Notes: a model not told the origin generated them from the letters alone. DNA of 64,000 nt from Piliocolobus tephrosceles (GCF_002776525.5 NC_045444.1:26491658-26555657); one strand, 5' to 3'; shown: positions 38,045 through 52,100, numbered from the stretch's first letter. Program-made: numbers and translations.

Positions 38045-40561
38045 AGATTTATTTCCCACTTCTCATTCTACTCCCTCACTATAAATTAAAAATATCTCTA
38101 ACCCATTTCTCACTATCTGTTAGGCTTGGATGGGTGTTGATGCTTAGGAATGCTGTCCTCTTCTGACAGAAAACAGAAAAAAGTCATGAGGTTTTATTAT
38201 CTCTTGACCTTCTTGCCAAATCTGAAATCCACTTGTTAACTATTGTTGATTTTCCTCTGGATGGAAAACTACATCCATCTGAAGAACCTATGATGACCGT
38301 TCCAGCTTGAGTTTCAAGCCTATATAGTTCCCCAGAGTCCCAGTTTTCTGAGCTTCAGGGTTTGGCACACAATCTATCTTTGTAATACGGCTTGTCCCAA
38401 TGGATTGTTAAAATGATGACTATTTATATGTATATGCGCATGCTATTTTACTGTTATGTTTTCATGTTGCTGATGCCAGTTATATTTTTAACTAATACAA
38501 TTTTATTGTATTTTTGCCCCGAAGCTATTTAAACCAAGCATACAATCTGGGGAATCTGATAAATAAGTAAATACAGAGCCCTGAAGGAAATGTGGCAACT
38601 GCTGGTAGAATTTATCCCAATATTTAAATGAATTCATTGGGACTAAATATTTATAGTTAGAAGATTAGCAACTGTACAGTGACAGAAAAAACCTGTTTTC
38701 TTCCTAATGTTAAAAAAAATGAAAATTAGTATTGCAAAACTTATATGTATGATATAAATATTTTTATTCTGAATATACTTTTTGGTATATAAAAATCGTT
38801 AAAGCCTCCTGAGAAAATAGCCAAGAATCATGCTGCAAATACAATGGAATATTTAAATTGTGAGGCCAACCTGGGGGAGAAGTCTTTTTCTTTTTTGATT
38901 ATTTTAATGGAGTTTATACCTTTAACTTGTCATTCATAATAAAGTGCTTTGAAAATTAAAAAGCACTGTATGTTGGATGTGTGCAGAGCTCCCCGTTATC
39001 ATCACCACGTGTCAGTCCTTGCTCTGTTCTTAGCTTTTCTGTGAATCACTATGTCTTAATAAATCCCACACTTAGGGCAGCCTTTTGCTTCAGATTTCTT
39101 CTCCAGACACTCTTCTCCAGCTCTGACATGACTTAGAAGCTGGTCTGGCAGCACATCCATAGCCTCATTCTGTTAACCAACAGAATGTGGACATACATTT
39201 GTCTGTTCCTGTCTGAGCAGAACCTGAATACCCCGCTAAGGAATTTAGCCTGCCCTCAGTTTCTAGAGATCCTCAGCAGACACATGCTTATTAAAAGCTA
39301 CCTCCCAGACATTGGGCTAACTGGTTTGTGTTGGGATTGGTGAGGATACACTGCCCTGCTCTTTTCTATGTAACGTGGGATAAACTCCCTAGGGGATGCT
39401 GCCTACTCGATGGTAGTATGATCTCCGCTGTGAACTAACAATGTAGTCAAGCCTAAGTCTTTCTTCTTAAATCAACTGGGCCTTATCCCATTGGACCTTC
39501 ATGACAGCCTATAGGTCATCTGGATTTGCCAATCTCTTGTTTTATTATTCATATGTCACTTCCCTAACTTTAACCTCACACATCCAGAGCATGTGTTTTT
39601 GTGTTTTCCCTTTAATTTCAACAAACTCCTTTTACCTCCTTATATGTAGTCACCACTAGAGATTATCCTGATAAGATGTTGGATGAAACCATTAAATTCA
39701 TCATGAGTACATAGACTTTAGGACTTAATGATAAGTGAAAAAAAATCACATGATCTTAAGTCTTTATATATGTTTACTGTCTGAGTCAGTTAGAAAAGTT
39801 TAATAGAAGGGAATGGAAAATAATGTGTGGATAACTAGGCAGAAGTTAAATTATCTTTAGTGTTCAAAACAGACATTCAAATAATAAGGTGAAACAGAAG
39901 CTTCGATGTAGAGTTCTAAATATTACCCTAGTAAGTTAAAGTATTATCGAAGCAATATCTACATAAAACATTGACTTAGTTCATTAAAATTTTACATTTT
40001 AACATCTAGAACACCATGAACATTTTGTTTAAAATGTAAATAAGTATCAGAAGAAAGATGAACTCTTACATTATCTAAATGTAAGTGAATAGATGCATTA
40101 ATCTGCTGAATTGGCTATGTAAAGTAATGGCGAAACCAAGTTTCCCATTCACTGCTTGTATTAACCAATCAATGTAACAGATATGTTAGTTATCAAATAT
40201 TAAGTAAAACAAATTACAATGTGGATAGGCTACATTTGGAAATGACCGATTGGTTTACCAGTGTGCTCAATGGTAGCAAATATTTTCTAGGAAAAAACTG
40301 AAGAAAAGATATTATTTGATCTTAAAAAATGATGTCAAACATTTTGTAGAAATAATGTGCATAAGCACATACTTATGAGATACCTCTGTGAGGGAGGGAT
40401 GGAAAACATAATTTAAAAATTATTAATAATTTATTTATTCTTACTTCAGCCCTTTCTTCTCCCTTTTGCCTTTGTCCCATGAATTTGATATTCTATAATA
40501 TACGGGTGTAGGATTATTCAATATTACAGATCTTTATAATATGTCTCCTTGTATTCTAAAT

Positions 40562-40776
40562 GAGGGGTTAGCAAGCTGCAACCTGCAAACTAATTCCAGC
40601 CTACCACCTGTTTGTGTAAATAAAGTTTTATTGGAACCCTGACACGCTCATTTGCTGACATATTGTCTAGGGTTGCTACCATGCTACAACGGCAGCTTTG
40701 AGTAGCTGCAATAGGCAAAGCCTAAAATATTTACCGTCTGATCCTTTACAGAATAAGTTTTCCCACCCTTGTTCTA
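40562..40776. mobile_element. hAT-type MITE
   Basis: About 0.2 kb with AGGGGTTAGCAAGC at one end, the inverse-like GTTTTCCCACCCTTG at the other, and AAATAAAGTTTTATTGGAAC inside: a well-known non-autonomous hAT element. It carries no transposase. Confidence 0.75.
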
Positions 40777-40845
40777 AACTATTCTAAATATTGTTTGTGA
40801 TTCACAGAATATGATATTCAAGTACATACATATCAACAATAACAA

Positions 40846-41140
40846 CCTAGGCACAATGACTAATTCCTTTAATTCCAGTGCTTTGGGAGGCTGAAGTAGG
40901 AGGATCACTTGAAATCAGGAGTTTGAGACCAGCCTAGGCAATATGGTGAGACTCTGTTTCTATACTTTTTTTTTTTCTTAATTAGCAGGGCATGGTGGCA
41001 TGCACCTTAATTAGCAGGGCATGGCGGCATGCAGCTGCTTAGGAGACTGAGAGGAGAGGATTGCTTGAGTTCAGTTCTAGGTTTCAGTGAGCTGTGATTG
41101 TGCCAGTCCACTCAATCCTGGGTGAAAGAGTGAGACACTC
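40846..41140 (+). mobile_element. AluJ-like element with 29-bp internal duplication
   Basis: Old plus Alu. Its right-arm start contains a tandem copy of a 29-bp unit (40978-41006 and 41007-41035). Confidence 0.85.
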
Positions 41141-41216
41141 TCTCTCTCCATATATAAATATATAGAGAGAATATATATATATATTGTGTATGTGTGTGTG
41201 TGTGTGTATATATATT
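41141..41216. repeat. CT/TA/TG compound microsatellite
   Basis: Grown from the tail of the preceding Alu: CTCTCT, then ATATAT, then GTGTGT, then ATATAT. Confidence 0.92.
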
Positions 41217-44084
41217 CTGATACCAGAATGTTCCTGAGTATTAAATGCACAGTATTAAATGCACAGAGGATTGCGATTGCATTAATTTATGTGGATGCTT
41301 TTAGGCATCAAAGTTATTTGTAAAAAGATTTTGGATGTACATAATGGCAATACATTTTCCTTAGGTAGCCCATGCATGCACAAATGCCAACCTAGACTTC
41401 AAATAAATATCCTAACAAAAAGTGAATGATCTGTTCAGTATAGTGAAAGAATATAATATCTAAATGCAAATTCAGCTGAAGCTTCATATAAATAAGAAAA
41501 CAAATGCTCACAGGTCAAATAGGTTCTAAAGGAAGCTAAATATCAACTACTTATCAAAGAAAAGGCAGCACTTTATCCCATTGCTTATTTTTTTCATTAT
41601 CACAAAAGCATGGACATATCTCATTATGGAGGAGTGAAGTCATTCTTTTTTAGGTTACTCATATCTTTTGTTTCTATGTTGTTTATTTTTGCTGAATGCC
41701 TGAAATCCTACCATTTTAATAGTCATTAATCATAACTTGAGAATAGGGAATCAGAATTTAAAGACGATGGAAAGTAATTGACTTGTCATTTTTTTAAGCT
41801 CTGCTCAAAGAGCAGGACAACAGGCTGAGGTTCTTCATTAAAATTATGTCTTTACACTATTAATTATATCTTTAACAAAGCAAAGGATGTTACTCTGATG
41901 TCAAAGTGCATAATAATCCTCTTAATAAAAAAAGCTAAATTTATCCAGAAATACATGTGGACCCAATACCAATTTTCTGCATAGTAAAAATAAAGATAAT
42001 TCGCTTCTTTCTTTCTATTCTTATGAACCATGTTCTAATATTTTATTTTTTTACATTACATTTATTGGATTTGTTTTAATTTTCATGATAAGCACATTGT
42101 TAGAAATATACTTTGTTATTAAGTGATTCAAAAGCCTTGAGTTGTCTTTAATTTTGATGTGAAAGTTGGTTTCAGTATTAAGGTTAAAATGACTTTTAAA
42201 AAGTTATTTTGCCTTGGAAAACAAAAAGAGGTTTCCTATGGATAAAATCCATTAATAATTAACACTGTTTATATATCTCAGTGGTATTTTATTCTAAGGA
42301 AAATAAATCAATCTGTGAGAGAATAAAGTTAAGCCAGACAATTTGTATTTCATTGAAAATAGATATTATATGTCTCTAAAATTAGAACCTAAGTTTTACT
42401 TTAATTGTATTTTATGAGAAAACAATCCATAGCTTTATTAAAAATAGTCAAAAATATCAGGACAGAAGAGTATATGATTTTGCCAAGTCTATAACACATA
42501 ATTTGTGAATTCCCCCAAATTCAAAGTCAGTACTTTATTCTCAATAAAATTTAGTTACTGAAAAATAACAGCAGCTGGTTTTGCACTCTGTGTTTGTTTT
42601 GGTAAAAATGAACTGAATGAAGATTACAGAAAGACAGCAGAATAGAAAGCAACAGGAATATGTCTCTACACCCAGACAACAATTGCACTGGCAGGATCTT
42701 TCTAATGCATACTATTTAGGAACTCAAGTCTACTGAACCCTTGCAAGTTCCAGGGTAAGGCTTGGATGGTAAATTGTAGTTAATTTAGGTTAGTTTCAGC
42801 TCTTAGCACAGTCACACCTATGAATACCTCAAACCCCAGTTCTATGGCAAAGAATCAGGCCTGTGTTCCTGGAGCAGCTTGCACACAGCTTGTGCGATCC
42901 AGAGTAGACAAAAAGGATCTGCCCTCCAAATTTGAATCTGTGCTTTGATTATTGACTGTTGTCACTGATCTCAAAGGTGCAAGGAGATGGTGACCATTGT
43001 CATTGCACCTCTCTTCATTATTTCAAGTCCCTCCATCTCTAGCTGAAGTGGCTTCCAGGAAATTTTAAGAGCCAGTGTCCACTTTATTTCATTTTACTCA
43101 GTTCTTCTTTTGGGAGCTAGATATAAAAGACTAATACATTCAAACACAACCGCTTATACAGATGAAATTAGAAAGTTACAGTGTATACCAAGGGAAAGTC
43201 ACAGGCTAAGAAATACTTGAAAAGACCTTGAATCTACACCCCAGGGTAATCTGTGGCACAGAGACAACCTACAAACATTTAAGGGGAAGAATCACTGCCA
43301 GAGTTATCACATTATTAGATTCACATTTCTAGTTTTCAACAACAAAAACAAAAATCACAAGGCATGCAAAGAAGCAAGAGTATATGATTAAAAGAAAACA
43401 AAATAAACCAATGAAAAATATCTCTGACAAAGATCTAATGGTGGATCTATAAGACAAAGAATTTAAAACAACTGTCTAAAAGATGCATAAAGAAGTCAAA
43501 GAAGATGTGGAGGAAGTCAAGAAATAATGGATGAACAAATGAATTATCAATAAAGAAATAAGCCTAAAAAGGAACTAAAAAAAATCTGGAGATGAAAAGT
43601 ACAATAACTAAAATGAAAAATTCACTAAAGAGATTCAAAGGCAGATTTCAGCTGGAAGAAGAAAAAACCGGCAAACTTGAAGTCACAAGAATGGAACTTA
43701 CTGATCTGAGGAAAAGAGGGAAAAAAAATAAAAGAAAGCTTTACACAGCAGCAGAGACTTGTAGGACACCATGAAGAAGAGCAATGTATAAATTTTCCAG
43801 AAGAAGGAAGCAAGGAAGAGAGAATATTTAAATACAACTTCAAAGTTTGATGAAACACATGAATATATACATCCAAGAAGCTCAACCATCCTCAAGCAGT
43901 ATGAACTCAAAGAAATCCACACCAGAACACATTATACGCAAATTATCTAAAGCAAAAGGGAAAATCTTGAAAGTGGCAAGAGAGAGGATACTTATCACAT
44001 TTGAGAGATTCTCAATAAGATTATCAGCAGATTTCTCATTAGAAACTTGGATAGCAGTGTGGGCTGATATGTATATCCAAGTTT

Positions 44085-44245
44085 CTGGTGAGCAATCTTT
44101 TGATATATGTATATATACACATATATATGTATATATACTTGGGTGATATGTTAAGTGTATATATACACACATACATATACACACATGTACCTATATGTAT
44201 ATGTGTACCAGCCCAAACTGATTATGTGTGTGTGTGTAAATTTGT
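44085..44245. repeat. TA/CA-rich imperfect microsatellite
   Basis: Interrupted ATAT, ACAC and GTGT tracts inside the HAL1/L1M element. Confidence 0.85.
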
Positions 44246-44280
44246 AAATTCAAAGTGTCAAAAGAAAAAAAAAAAAAATT

Positions 44281-44559
44281 GCCTGGGCATGATGGCCCAT
44301 GCCTGTAATCCTGGTACTTTGAGAGGCCAAGGCAGGCAGATCACTTGAGGTCAGGAGTTTGAGACCAACCTGGTCAACATGGTGAAACCCCATCTCTACT
44401 AAAAATACAAAAAAATTAGCCAGGCATGGTGGTGTACATTTGTAATCCCAGCTACTTGGGAGGCTGAGACAGGAGGATTTCTTTAACCTGGGTGGCGGAG
44501 GTTGCAGTGAGCCGAGATTATGCCACTGCACTTGAGCCTGGGTGAAAGAGACTCCGTCT

Positions 44560-44597
<38 letters not shown>
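44281..44597 (+). mobile_element. AluS-like element with long A-tail
   Basis: Full-length plus Alu ending in about 36 A then GAAA units. ORFs over it are Alu-derived. Confidence 0.93.
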
Positions 44598-44599
<2 letters not shown>

Positions 44600-45074
44600 A
44601 AAAGAAAGAAATAAAGAAACAAAAAATAACAAAAATCCTATCATCCAAGAATCCTACATCTGGCAAAAGTGCCCTTCAAAATTGAGGGTGAAATTAAGAC
44701 CTTCCCAGATGAACAAAAGCTTAAGGAGTTCCTTATCGCTAGACCTTCCCTGCAAGAAATGCTAAAGGGAGTTCTGCGGCAAAATAAAAAGACAATAGAG
44801 AGTAACTTGAAGGTGTATAATGTATAAAAAAGTAAAAATTACAAGAAAGGTAAATATGTGGGTAATTACAAAGTCTAGTATTATTTTAACAGTGGCTTGT
44901 CACTATACTTCTTGTTTTCTACATAGTTTAGAAGACTAACTTTGAAAACATTATTATTCTAAAAGCTAGTACTATTGTACCTTTTGTTTGCAACTCACAT
45001 TTTGTTTTGTATATAATTTAAAAGACTAATGCATTTTTAAAAATGTTATTAGTTTGTTTCAGACACATAATGTA

Positions 45075-45139
45075 TTTGGTTGGTGCAAAAGTAATTGTGT
45101 TTTTTGCCATTAAAAGCAATGGCTTTTGTACCAACCTAA
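45075..45139. mobile_element. MADE1 mariner MITE, internally deleted
   Basis: Starts TTTGGTTGGTGCAAAAGTAA and ends TTTTGTACCAACCTAA: the terminal inverted repeats of MADE1, the source of the miR-548 family. The second half lacks about 15 bases of the usual palindrome, so the hairpin is shortened. TA dinucleotides flank it. Confidence 0.88.
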
Positions 45140-46819
45140 TACAAGGAGGTTATTTTGTGACATCACTAACTGAAAGGAGTGTGGACAGAGATGTAAAGAA
45201 GCAGGGTTTTTTTATGTTATTGAAATTAAACTGCTATAAATACAAATTAGAGTGTTATAACTTTAGGATATTAAGTGTAATCTCAGAATAACCACAAGGA
45301 TAATAGCTATAGAATATACACAAAAGCAAATGGGAAAGAAATCTAAACATTTCACCACCAAATGTCAACTAAACATAAAAAGGGCAGTAGTGCAAGAATT
45401 GAGGGATACAAAGTACTAAAAAATATATAGGAAACAAATGGTAAAATGACAGAAGTCCCTCCTGATCATTCAAGACTTAATAAAGGAAGGAAATACAGAC
45501 ATATGTTACAATATGGAAGACACTTGGTGACATTATGCTGAGTAAAATCAATCAGTCACAAACAAAAACAAATACTGTAGGATTTGTTTTAAATTAGATA
45601 CTTAGAGTTATTAAAAGCATAGAGACAAAAAGTAGAATGCTTGTTTCCAGGGCCTAGAGAGAAGGAAGAACAGGTAATTATTGTTTTATGATTAGAGTTA
45701 CAATTTTGCGAGATAACAAGAGTTTTAGATATGAATGGGTGTTGATGCTTGTACAACAATATGAATGTACTTAAAACCACTGAAATGTGCACTTATAATC
45801 TTTAAGATGGTAGACTTTGTGCTATGTGTATTTTAGCACAATTAAAACAATGTTCTCATGAAACAAATGAAGAGATGACTGAGTCAGTATTTGTATTTTT
45901 GTACAGTATTTATTGGTATCTTGTTTTCTATGTGATAAGGGTTAAAGCCTGCTACTAAAGATGATGGTTTAGCTAAGATAGGGTATTATATAGATTGGAA
46001 GTCAAAATATATTGGTTTTATTTTCCATTCCTTGTATGCCTAAATATGTACTCAGTTTTCCATTAAAAATCAGGTTTTGATAGATACACTGCTTTGAGTG
46101 GATTCAACCTCCCTTGGTAGGACATTGGTTTCTTTCTGGTACATAGCATTCTCAAACTATCTTGAGTTTCCACAAATAACATACACAATTGTTTGAAGCC
46201 AGAATCTCCCCTAAAAATGTCCGTCGGGTTCAAAAGTCATTGTCTCAGTCAACATCTCTAACACAGATGCCATCAGCTCCTTTCAGGAAGCAGCATAAAT
46301 GTTTTTGTTACCATTACATACTCATAAGGATACGACTTTAGCTTGCTGAGACCTTTTCCTCATCTACACAATAAAATAACTGAACTAAATGAGCTTGATA
46401 TCCTTCCAGTTCCTATTTTTTTTTCAATCTATGAGATAAAATTTTATGAAAGACAAATACGGTCTTTGTGGGTACTGAAGAAATAGTGTGAGAATGTCCA
46501 CAACTATTGCAATGAAAAAGTCCTGGAATCTATTTTATCAGGGTGAATTGTGAAAAGTAAAGGAGAATAGAAACAAAAAAGACAGACTTACTGTAACTAT
46601 TTAATGTAAGGACCTAGATCCCTTTCAGTGTCCTTTGTGAAATTTTATTACAGTGATCTGTAGTAAGAAGAAACACCTTTCGTCATCTTTAATTGAAATT
46701 GAGTATGCAATTGAGAGCAAGGTAGCACTTACTGGGGGTTCATTTAAATGTTAATTCACAGAAAGTTAGGGGAAAAAAGAGATTATATTCTATACCTGCA
46801 GAGACAGGTGACTAAATAT

Positions 46820-46985
46820 AGGAATTAAGAGCAGTTAGTCTTTGGAACTTCAGCTGCATAATCTTGGGAAAATATCTAAACCTCCCTGAATAGTATTTAC
46901 TGTGAAGATTAAATGAAGTAACAAATATAAAATGTCTGACAATTAGTGGGTCATTGACATACATTAACTCCCTTTTCTTCCGCTA
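46820..46985 (+). repeat. MIR
   Basis: Motifs such as cttgggaaaatatctaaacc and gaagattaaatgaagtaac in MIR order. Confidence 0.7.
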
Positions 46986-47516
46986 TATTATCACCAATAT
47001 CTTCTCATGGGCACTTACTTATTGCTAAATAATATAAACAGAAAGATTTAATTTTTTTTCTGTCTTTCGGAAATTCACTATTGGGCAAAGCGGACATAAA
47101 AGAAATAAACAATAACAAAAGATATGGAAGACAGCCTGTCAGTTTCATTTTATTGAAGTGTGAACTGAAATTTCCAGTATTTATTGAATAAATGAAAATG
47201 ATTACATTGTACTAAGAAAATGTACAAACTCCATTGATACAATTAGTCTTATAATATTATCATGACACTAAACTCTACGATCTAGGGGTGAGATAAAGAA
47301 AAAGAAGAAAAGTACTACCTACATAAGATAGGACAAACAAGGGATGGATTCTGAGAGTCTAATCAAATTTTGTGTCCGAGAAATACACTCTTTTATTCAA
47401 CAATTATTTACTGAGCATTCACAGTATCAAATAACATGCTTAACTATAAAAGAAAAACACAAGATAAAATTAATCTAGTTTTCTTCTTAGATCTGGGAAC
47501 AAGAAATTAGTGAGGA

Positions 47517-47540
47517 AAATGAATGAATGAATGAATGAAG
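47517..47540. repeat. (GAAT)n short repeat
   Basis: Five GAAT units. Confidence 0.85.
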
Positions 47541-47785
47541 AAAAAAAACAGAGGAGAAATTTCCAAAGCAGAAGCAAAGATAAACAGTTAAAATAGAAGA
47601 ATAAGAGCATATGTGCACATGTATACTAATAATATTACACAATTAGCTGCCTAGTGGATTTAGAAACTTGTTAAAGATTAGTTATAATACATTTAAATTG
47701 TAGGTCAATACATACTTTTATACTTTTTTAGGAAAAACACCTTTCTTTCTTTATCAAGTACTTGCTGAATTATTTGGTGTAAATT

Positions 47786-48100
47786 ATGTGTTTTTTTGTT
47801 TTGTTTTGTTTGTTTGTTTGAGACAGTGTCTCAATCTGTCACCCAGGATGGAGTGCAGTGGTGCAATTTCAGCTCACTGCAACCTCCACCTCCCAGGTTC
47901 AGGGCGATTCTCGTGCCTCAGCCTCCAAAGTAGCTGGGACTACAGTTGTGCTACCATGCTCAGCTAATTTTTGTATTGTTTGGTAGAGGCAGGATTTCAC
48001 CATGTTGGCCATGCTGATCTCTAACTCCTGACCTTAAGTAATCTGCCTGCTTCAGCTTCCCAAAGTGCTGTGATTACAGGAGTGAGCCACCATGTCCAGC
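47786..48100 (-). mobile_element. AluS/J-like element
   Basis: Minus-oriented Alu flanked by a perfect 16-bp duplication TTATTTGGTGTAAATT (47770-47785 and 48101-48116). Confidence 0.95.
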
Positions 48101-48564
48101 TTATTTGGTGTAAATTGTTACAAACATTTCTGAATAGAAATTTACCCGGGGAAATAGCTATCTAAAGATATTGAACACTTTTTTATATGTTTATTTCAAA
48201 AGTGGCTTATTCCAGGGGTGAAATACAGTTGAGATTTCCCCAAAAAAGTGTAGTAAAAGTTTACATAATTCAGTGAATTAAACTGTCAACAGTGAGATGA
48301 GATTAATTTTATATGTGGTATTTAATAGATGTGATGTATATCCAGACTCTCCTTATTTTACTATACTGTTCAGGGAGTTAATGAAAATACTGAAGTTTCA
48401 TAATAACTTTATTATTTATGTCCTTATAGGTAAATCCACCTTTTCACAAGAACCTTGCAATACATGAATAAAAATTGTCAGACCTGGGCTTTAGAGGAAG
48501 TTCCCTCATAACAAATTCTGTAGGGATCCAGCCCTACTTACTTTTCCATTGAGACAGACTGTTC

Positions 48565-48985
48565 ACCAAGTCTATCACTGATGGGCATTTGGGTTGATTC
48601 CATGTCATTGCTATTGTGAATAGTGGATTTAGAAACTTGTAAACCCTGCAATGAACATACACGTGCATGTATCATTATAATAGAATGATTTATAATCCTT
48701 TGGGTATATACTCAGTATTGGGATTGCAGGGTCAAATGGTATTTCTGGTTCTAGGTCTTTGAGGAATCTCCACAGTGTCTTCCACAATGTTTGAACTAAT
48801 TTAGATTCCCACCAACAGTATAAAAGCATTCCTATTTCTCCATAGCCTCGCTAGTATTTGTTTCTTGAGTTTTTAAATGTTCACCATTCTGACTGGCATG
48901 AGATGGTATCTCATTGTGGTTTTGATTTGTATTTCTCTAATGATCAGTGATGTTGAGACTTTTTTCATATATTTGAAACAGTGTT
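48565..48985 (-). mobile_element. L1P ORF2 fragment
   Basis: Minus-oriented C-terminal ORF2 fragment (tcctttgggtatatactcag, cacaatgtttgaactaattt). It contains a 20-base insertion at 48626-48645 not expected in L1. Confidence 0.88.
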
Positions 48986-49129
48986 TTCTGAAAGTATATC
49001 TTCCTTGTCTATAAGAAGTTTGGAAATGAGAAAAAGAAACAGCATGATATTAAGAGAAAAAAAGTGGGTATAAATTAATCTAGGAGAAACTATTCATTTA
49101 TACTTTCCCATGTATTAACCATATTGATG

Positions 49130-52100
49130 ATGAAAAACTGATCATCACTATAGAACTCCTTTTTGAAGAGAAAGGTAAGGAGGAGAACAAGACATCTAAC
49201 TAGACCCAGACAAGTAATTCTTCTTCCACACAGAGGAAACAAAATATTGAGTCAACTATAACACTTCCAAGAGATTTCTTGAGAGAAAATACCGAAAGTC
49301 AATAGCAGCAACATAGATACCATGGGTGAAGAAGGAGGAAGTTGGAAGACCTGTTCATAGTTGCAGGATGTGAGAACTGGTCCCCAGAAACCAAACCAGA
49401 CCTAAGGAAGGGAGCAAACCAGACCTAATGAAGGGAGCAAAACTGTGTCACACAAAAATAAAGAAAAATAATTAAAATAAAGTGAAAAAAGCCTCTGAGA
49501 AATATGAGATTATGCAAAGTTATCAAACATGCAACTCACTGGCATTCCAGGGAGAGAAGATTAAGCAACTTGGAAAACATATTTGAGAATATAGTCCATG
49601 AAAATTTCCCCAATCTTACAAGAGAGGTCAACGTACAGATACAAGAAATTCAGAGAACTCCTGCAAGATATATACAAGATGACCATCTTCAAAACACATA
49701 GTCATCAGCTTTCCCAAGGTCAGCATGAAAGAAAACATCTTAAAGGCAGCTAGAGACAAAAGTCCTATCACTTACAAAGTGAATCCTATCAGACAAATGT
49801 CAGACTTCTCTGCAGAAACCTTACAAGCCAGAAGAGATTGTGAGCTTATTTTTAGTATTTTTAAAAGAAACACGAAGCCATAATTTCATGTCCTGACAAA
49901 CTAAGCTTCATAAATGAAGGAGAAATAATGTTTTCTTTCTCAGAATAACAATAGCTAAGGGAATTCTCTACCACTGGACTGGTCTTATAAGAGATGTTTA
50001 AGGGAGTTCTAAACATGAAAATAAAAGAATAATACTTGTTACTACAAAAACACATGCATATAGCCCACAGACCCTATAAAGCAACTACACAATCAAGAGT
50101 ACAAAGCAAACTTCTAATAGCATCATGATAGAACCAAAATCCCTTATATCAATATTAGCCTTGAAAGCAAATAGTCTAAATGCTTCACTTAAAAGACAGT
50201 GACAAATTGGATTTAAAACAAAACAAGCACCAACTTTCTGTTGCTTTCTACAGATCCATCTCCCATGTAATGACATACACAGGTTTAAAGTGAAGGGATG
50301 GAGAAAGATCTATCACACAAATGGAAAACAAAAAAGAGCAGGGATTGCTATTCTTGTACCAGGTAAAATAGACTTTAAACCAACAACAGTAAAAAAGGGC
50401 AAAGAAGGGGATTATGTAATGATAAAGGGTTCAATTCAACAAAAATACTATGCACCCAACATTAGGGCACCCAGATTCATAAAACAATTACTTCTAGATG
50501 TAGGGAAAGGCTTAGACAGCTACACAGTAACAGTGGGAGACTTCAATGCCCCACTGACAGCATTAGACAGATTCTGAAGGCAGAAAATTAACAAATGAAT
50601 TCTGTTACTCAATTAAATTCAGCACTCAACCAACTAGATTTAATAGACATCTATAGAATACTCCACTGAACAACCAGAATATATATTCTTCTCATCTTCA
50701 CTCGAACATAATCTAAGATCAACTACATGCTCAGTCACAAGCAAGTCTCAATAAATTTTTAAAAAATCAAAATCGTATCAAGCATCTTCTAAAACTACCA
50801 TGAAATAGAAATAGAAATCAATAGACAGAAGAACTCTCAAAACCACACAATTACACGGAAATTAAACAACTTGCTTCTAAATGACTTACATGTAAACATC
50901 AAAGTGAATGCAGATATTTAAAAAAATCTTTGAAACAAATGAAAAATAGAGATATAGCATATTAAAATCTGTGGGATTTGACAAAAGTTGTCTTAAGAGG
51001 AAAGTCTATAGCACTAAACACCTACATCAGGAAGGTAGAAAGATCTCAAATTAACAATTTAACATTGTACCTTAAGGAACTAGAAAATCAAAAACAAATC
51101 AATCCAAAGCCTAGCAGAAGAAAATAAATAACTAAAAATGAAAGCAGAACTAAAAGAAATTTAGAATCCCAAAAGACTATACAAAGGATCAGTGAAAGAA
51201 AATGTTAGTTCCTTGAAAGAATAAACAAGATCAATAGGCCACTAGCTAGACTAACAAAGAACAAAAGAGAGAAGATCCAAATAAGCACAACCCCAAAGGA
51301 CAGTGGTGACTTTACAATTGATCCCACAGAAATGCAAAAGATTCTCCAAGACTATTATGAACACCTCTGTGTGTACAAACCAGAAAACCTAGAGGAAATG
51401 AATAAATTCCTGGAAACACTTCCAGGAACTTCCTAGATTAAATCAGAAAGAAATGGAAACCTTGAACAGACTGGTAACCAGTTCTGAAGCTGAATCCATA
51501 CTAAATATCTTACCAGACAAAAGAGTCCCAGACCAGATGGATTCACAGTCAAATTCCACCTGACCTACAAAGAAGAACAGGTGCCAATCCTACTGAAGCT
51601 ATTCCTAAAAACTGCAGAGGAGGGACTCCTTTGTCATTAATTCTACGAAAGCAGTATCATCCTGATACCACAAATCAGATACAATGAAAAAAGAAAATTG
51701 CAGGTCAATATTCCTAATGAATACAGACACAAAAGTCCTCAACAAGTTACTAGCAAATGAATCTAGTAGCATATTAAGAAGTTAATCCATCGTGATCAGT
51801 ATGCTTTATTCCTGGGATGCAAGTTTGGTTCAACATATGAAAATCAATAAATGTGAACCACCACATAAACAGAATTAAATATAAAAACCATATGATCATC
51901 TCAATAGATGCAGAAAAAGTCTTTGATAAAATCCAACATCTTTTCATGATAAAAACCCTCAACATATTAAGCAACAAAGGAATATTTGCGAAAATAATAA
52001 GAGCTGTCTGTGACAAACCCACAGTAAACATCATACTGAACAGGCAAAACCTGCAAGCATTTCCCCTAAGGACTGGAACAGGACAAGGATTTCTACTCTC

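Larger units (their letters stand above)
43090..45860 (+). mobile_element. HAL1 or L1M element
   Basis: ORF1-like sequence (aaagagattcaaaggcagatttc; catccaagaagctcaacca; atgctaaagggagttct) with many breaks. It is followed, without an ORF2 region I can see, by an L1-type 3' end (cactgaaatgtgcactta). ORF1 plus 3' UTR without ORF2 is the layout of HAL1 (half-L1). An Alu sits inside it. Confidence 0.65.

Noticed and set aside
43847..44184. About 100-codon ORFs on both strands
   Set aside because: Decayed L1/HAL1 ORF1 sequence running into a TA-rich microsatellite.
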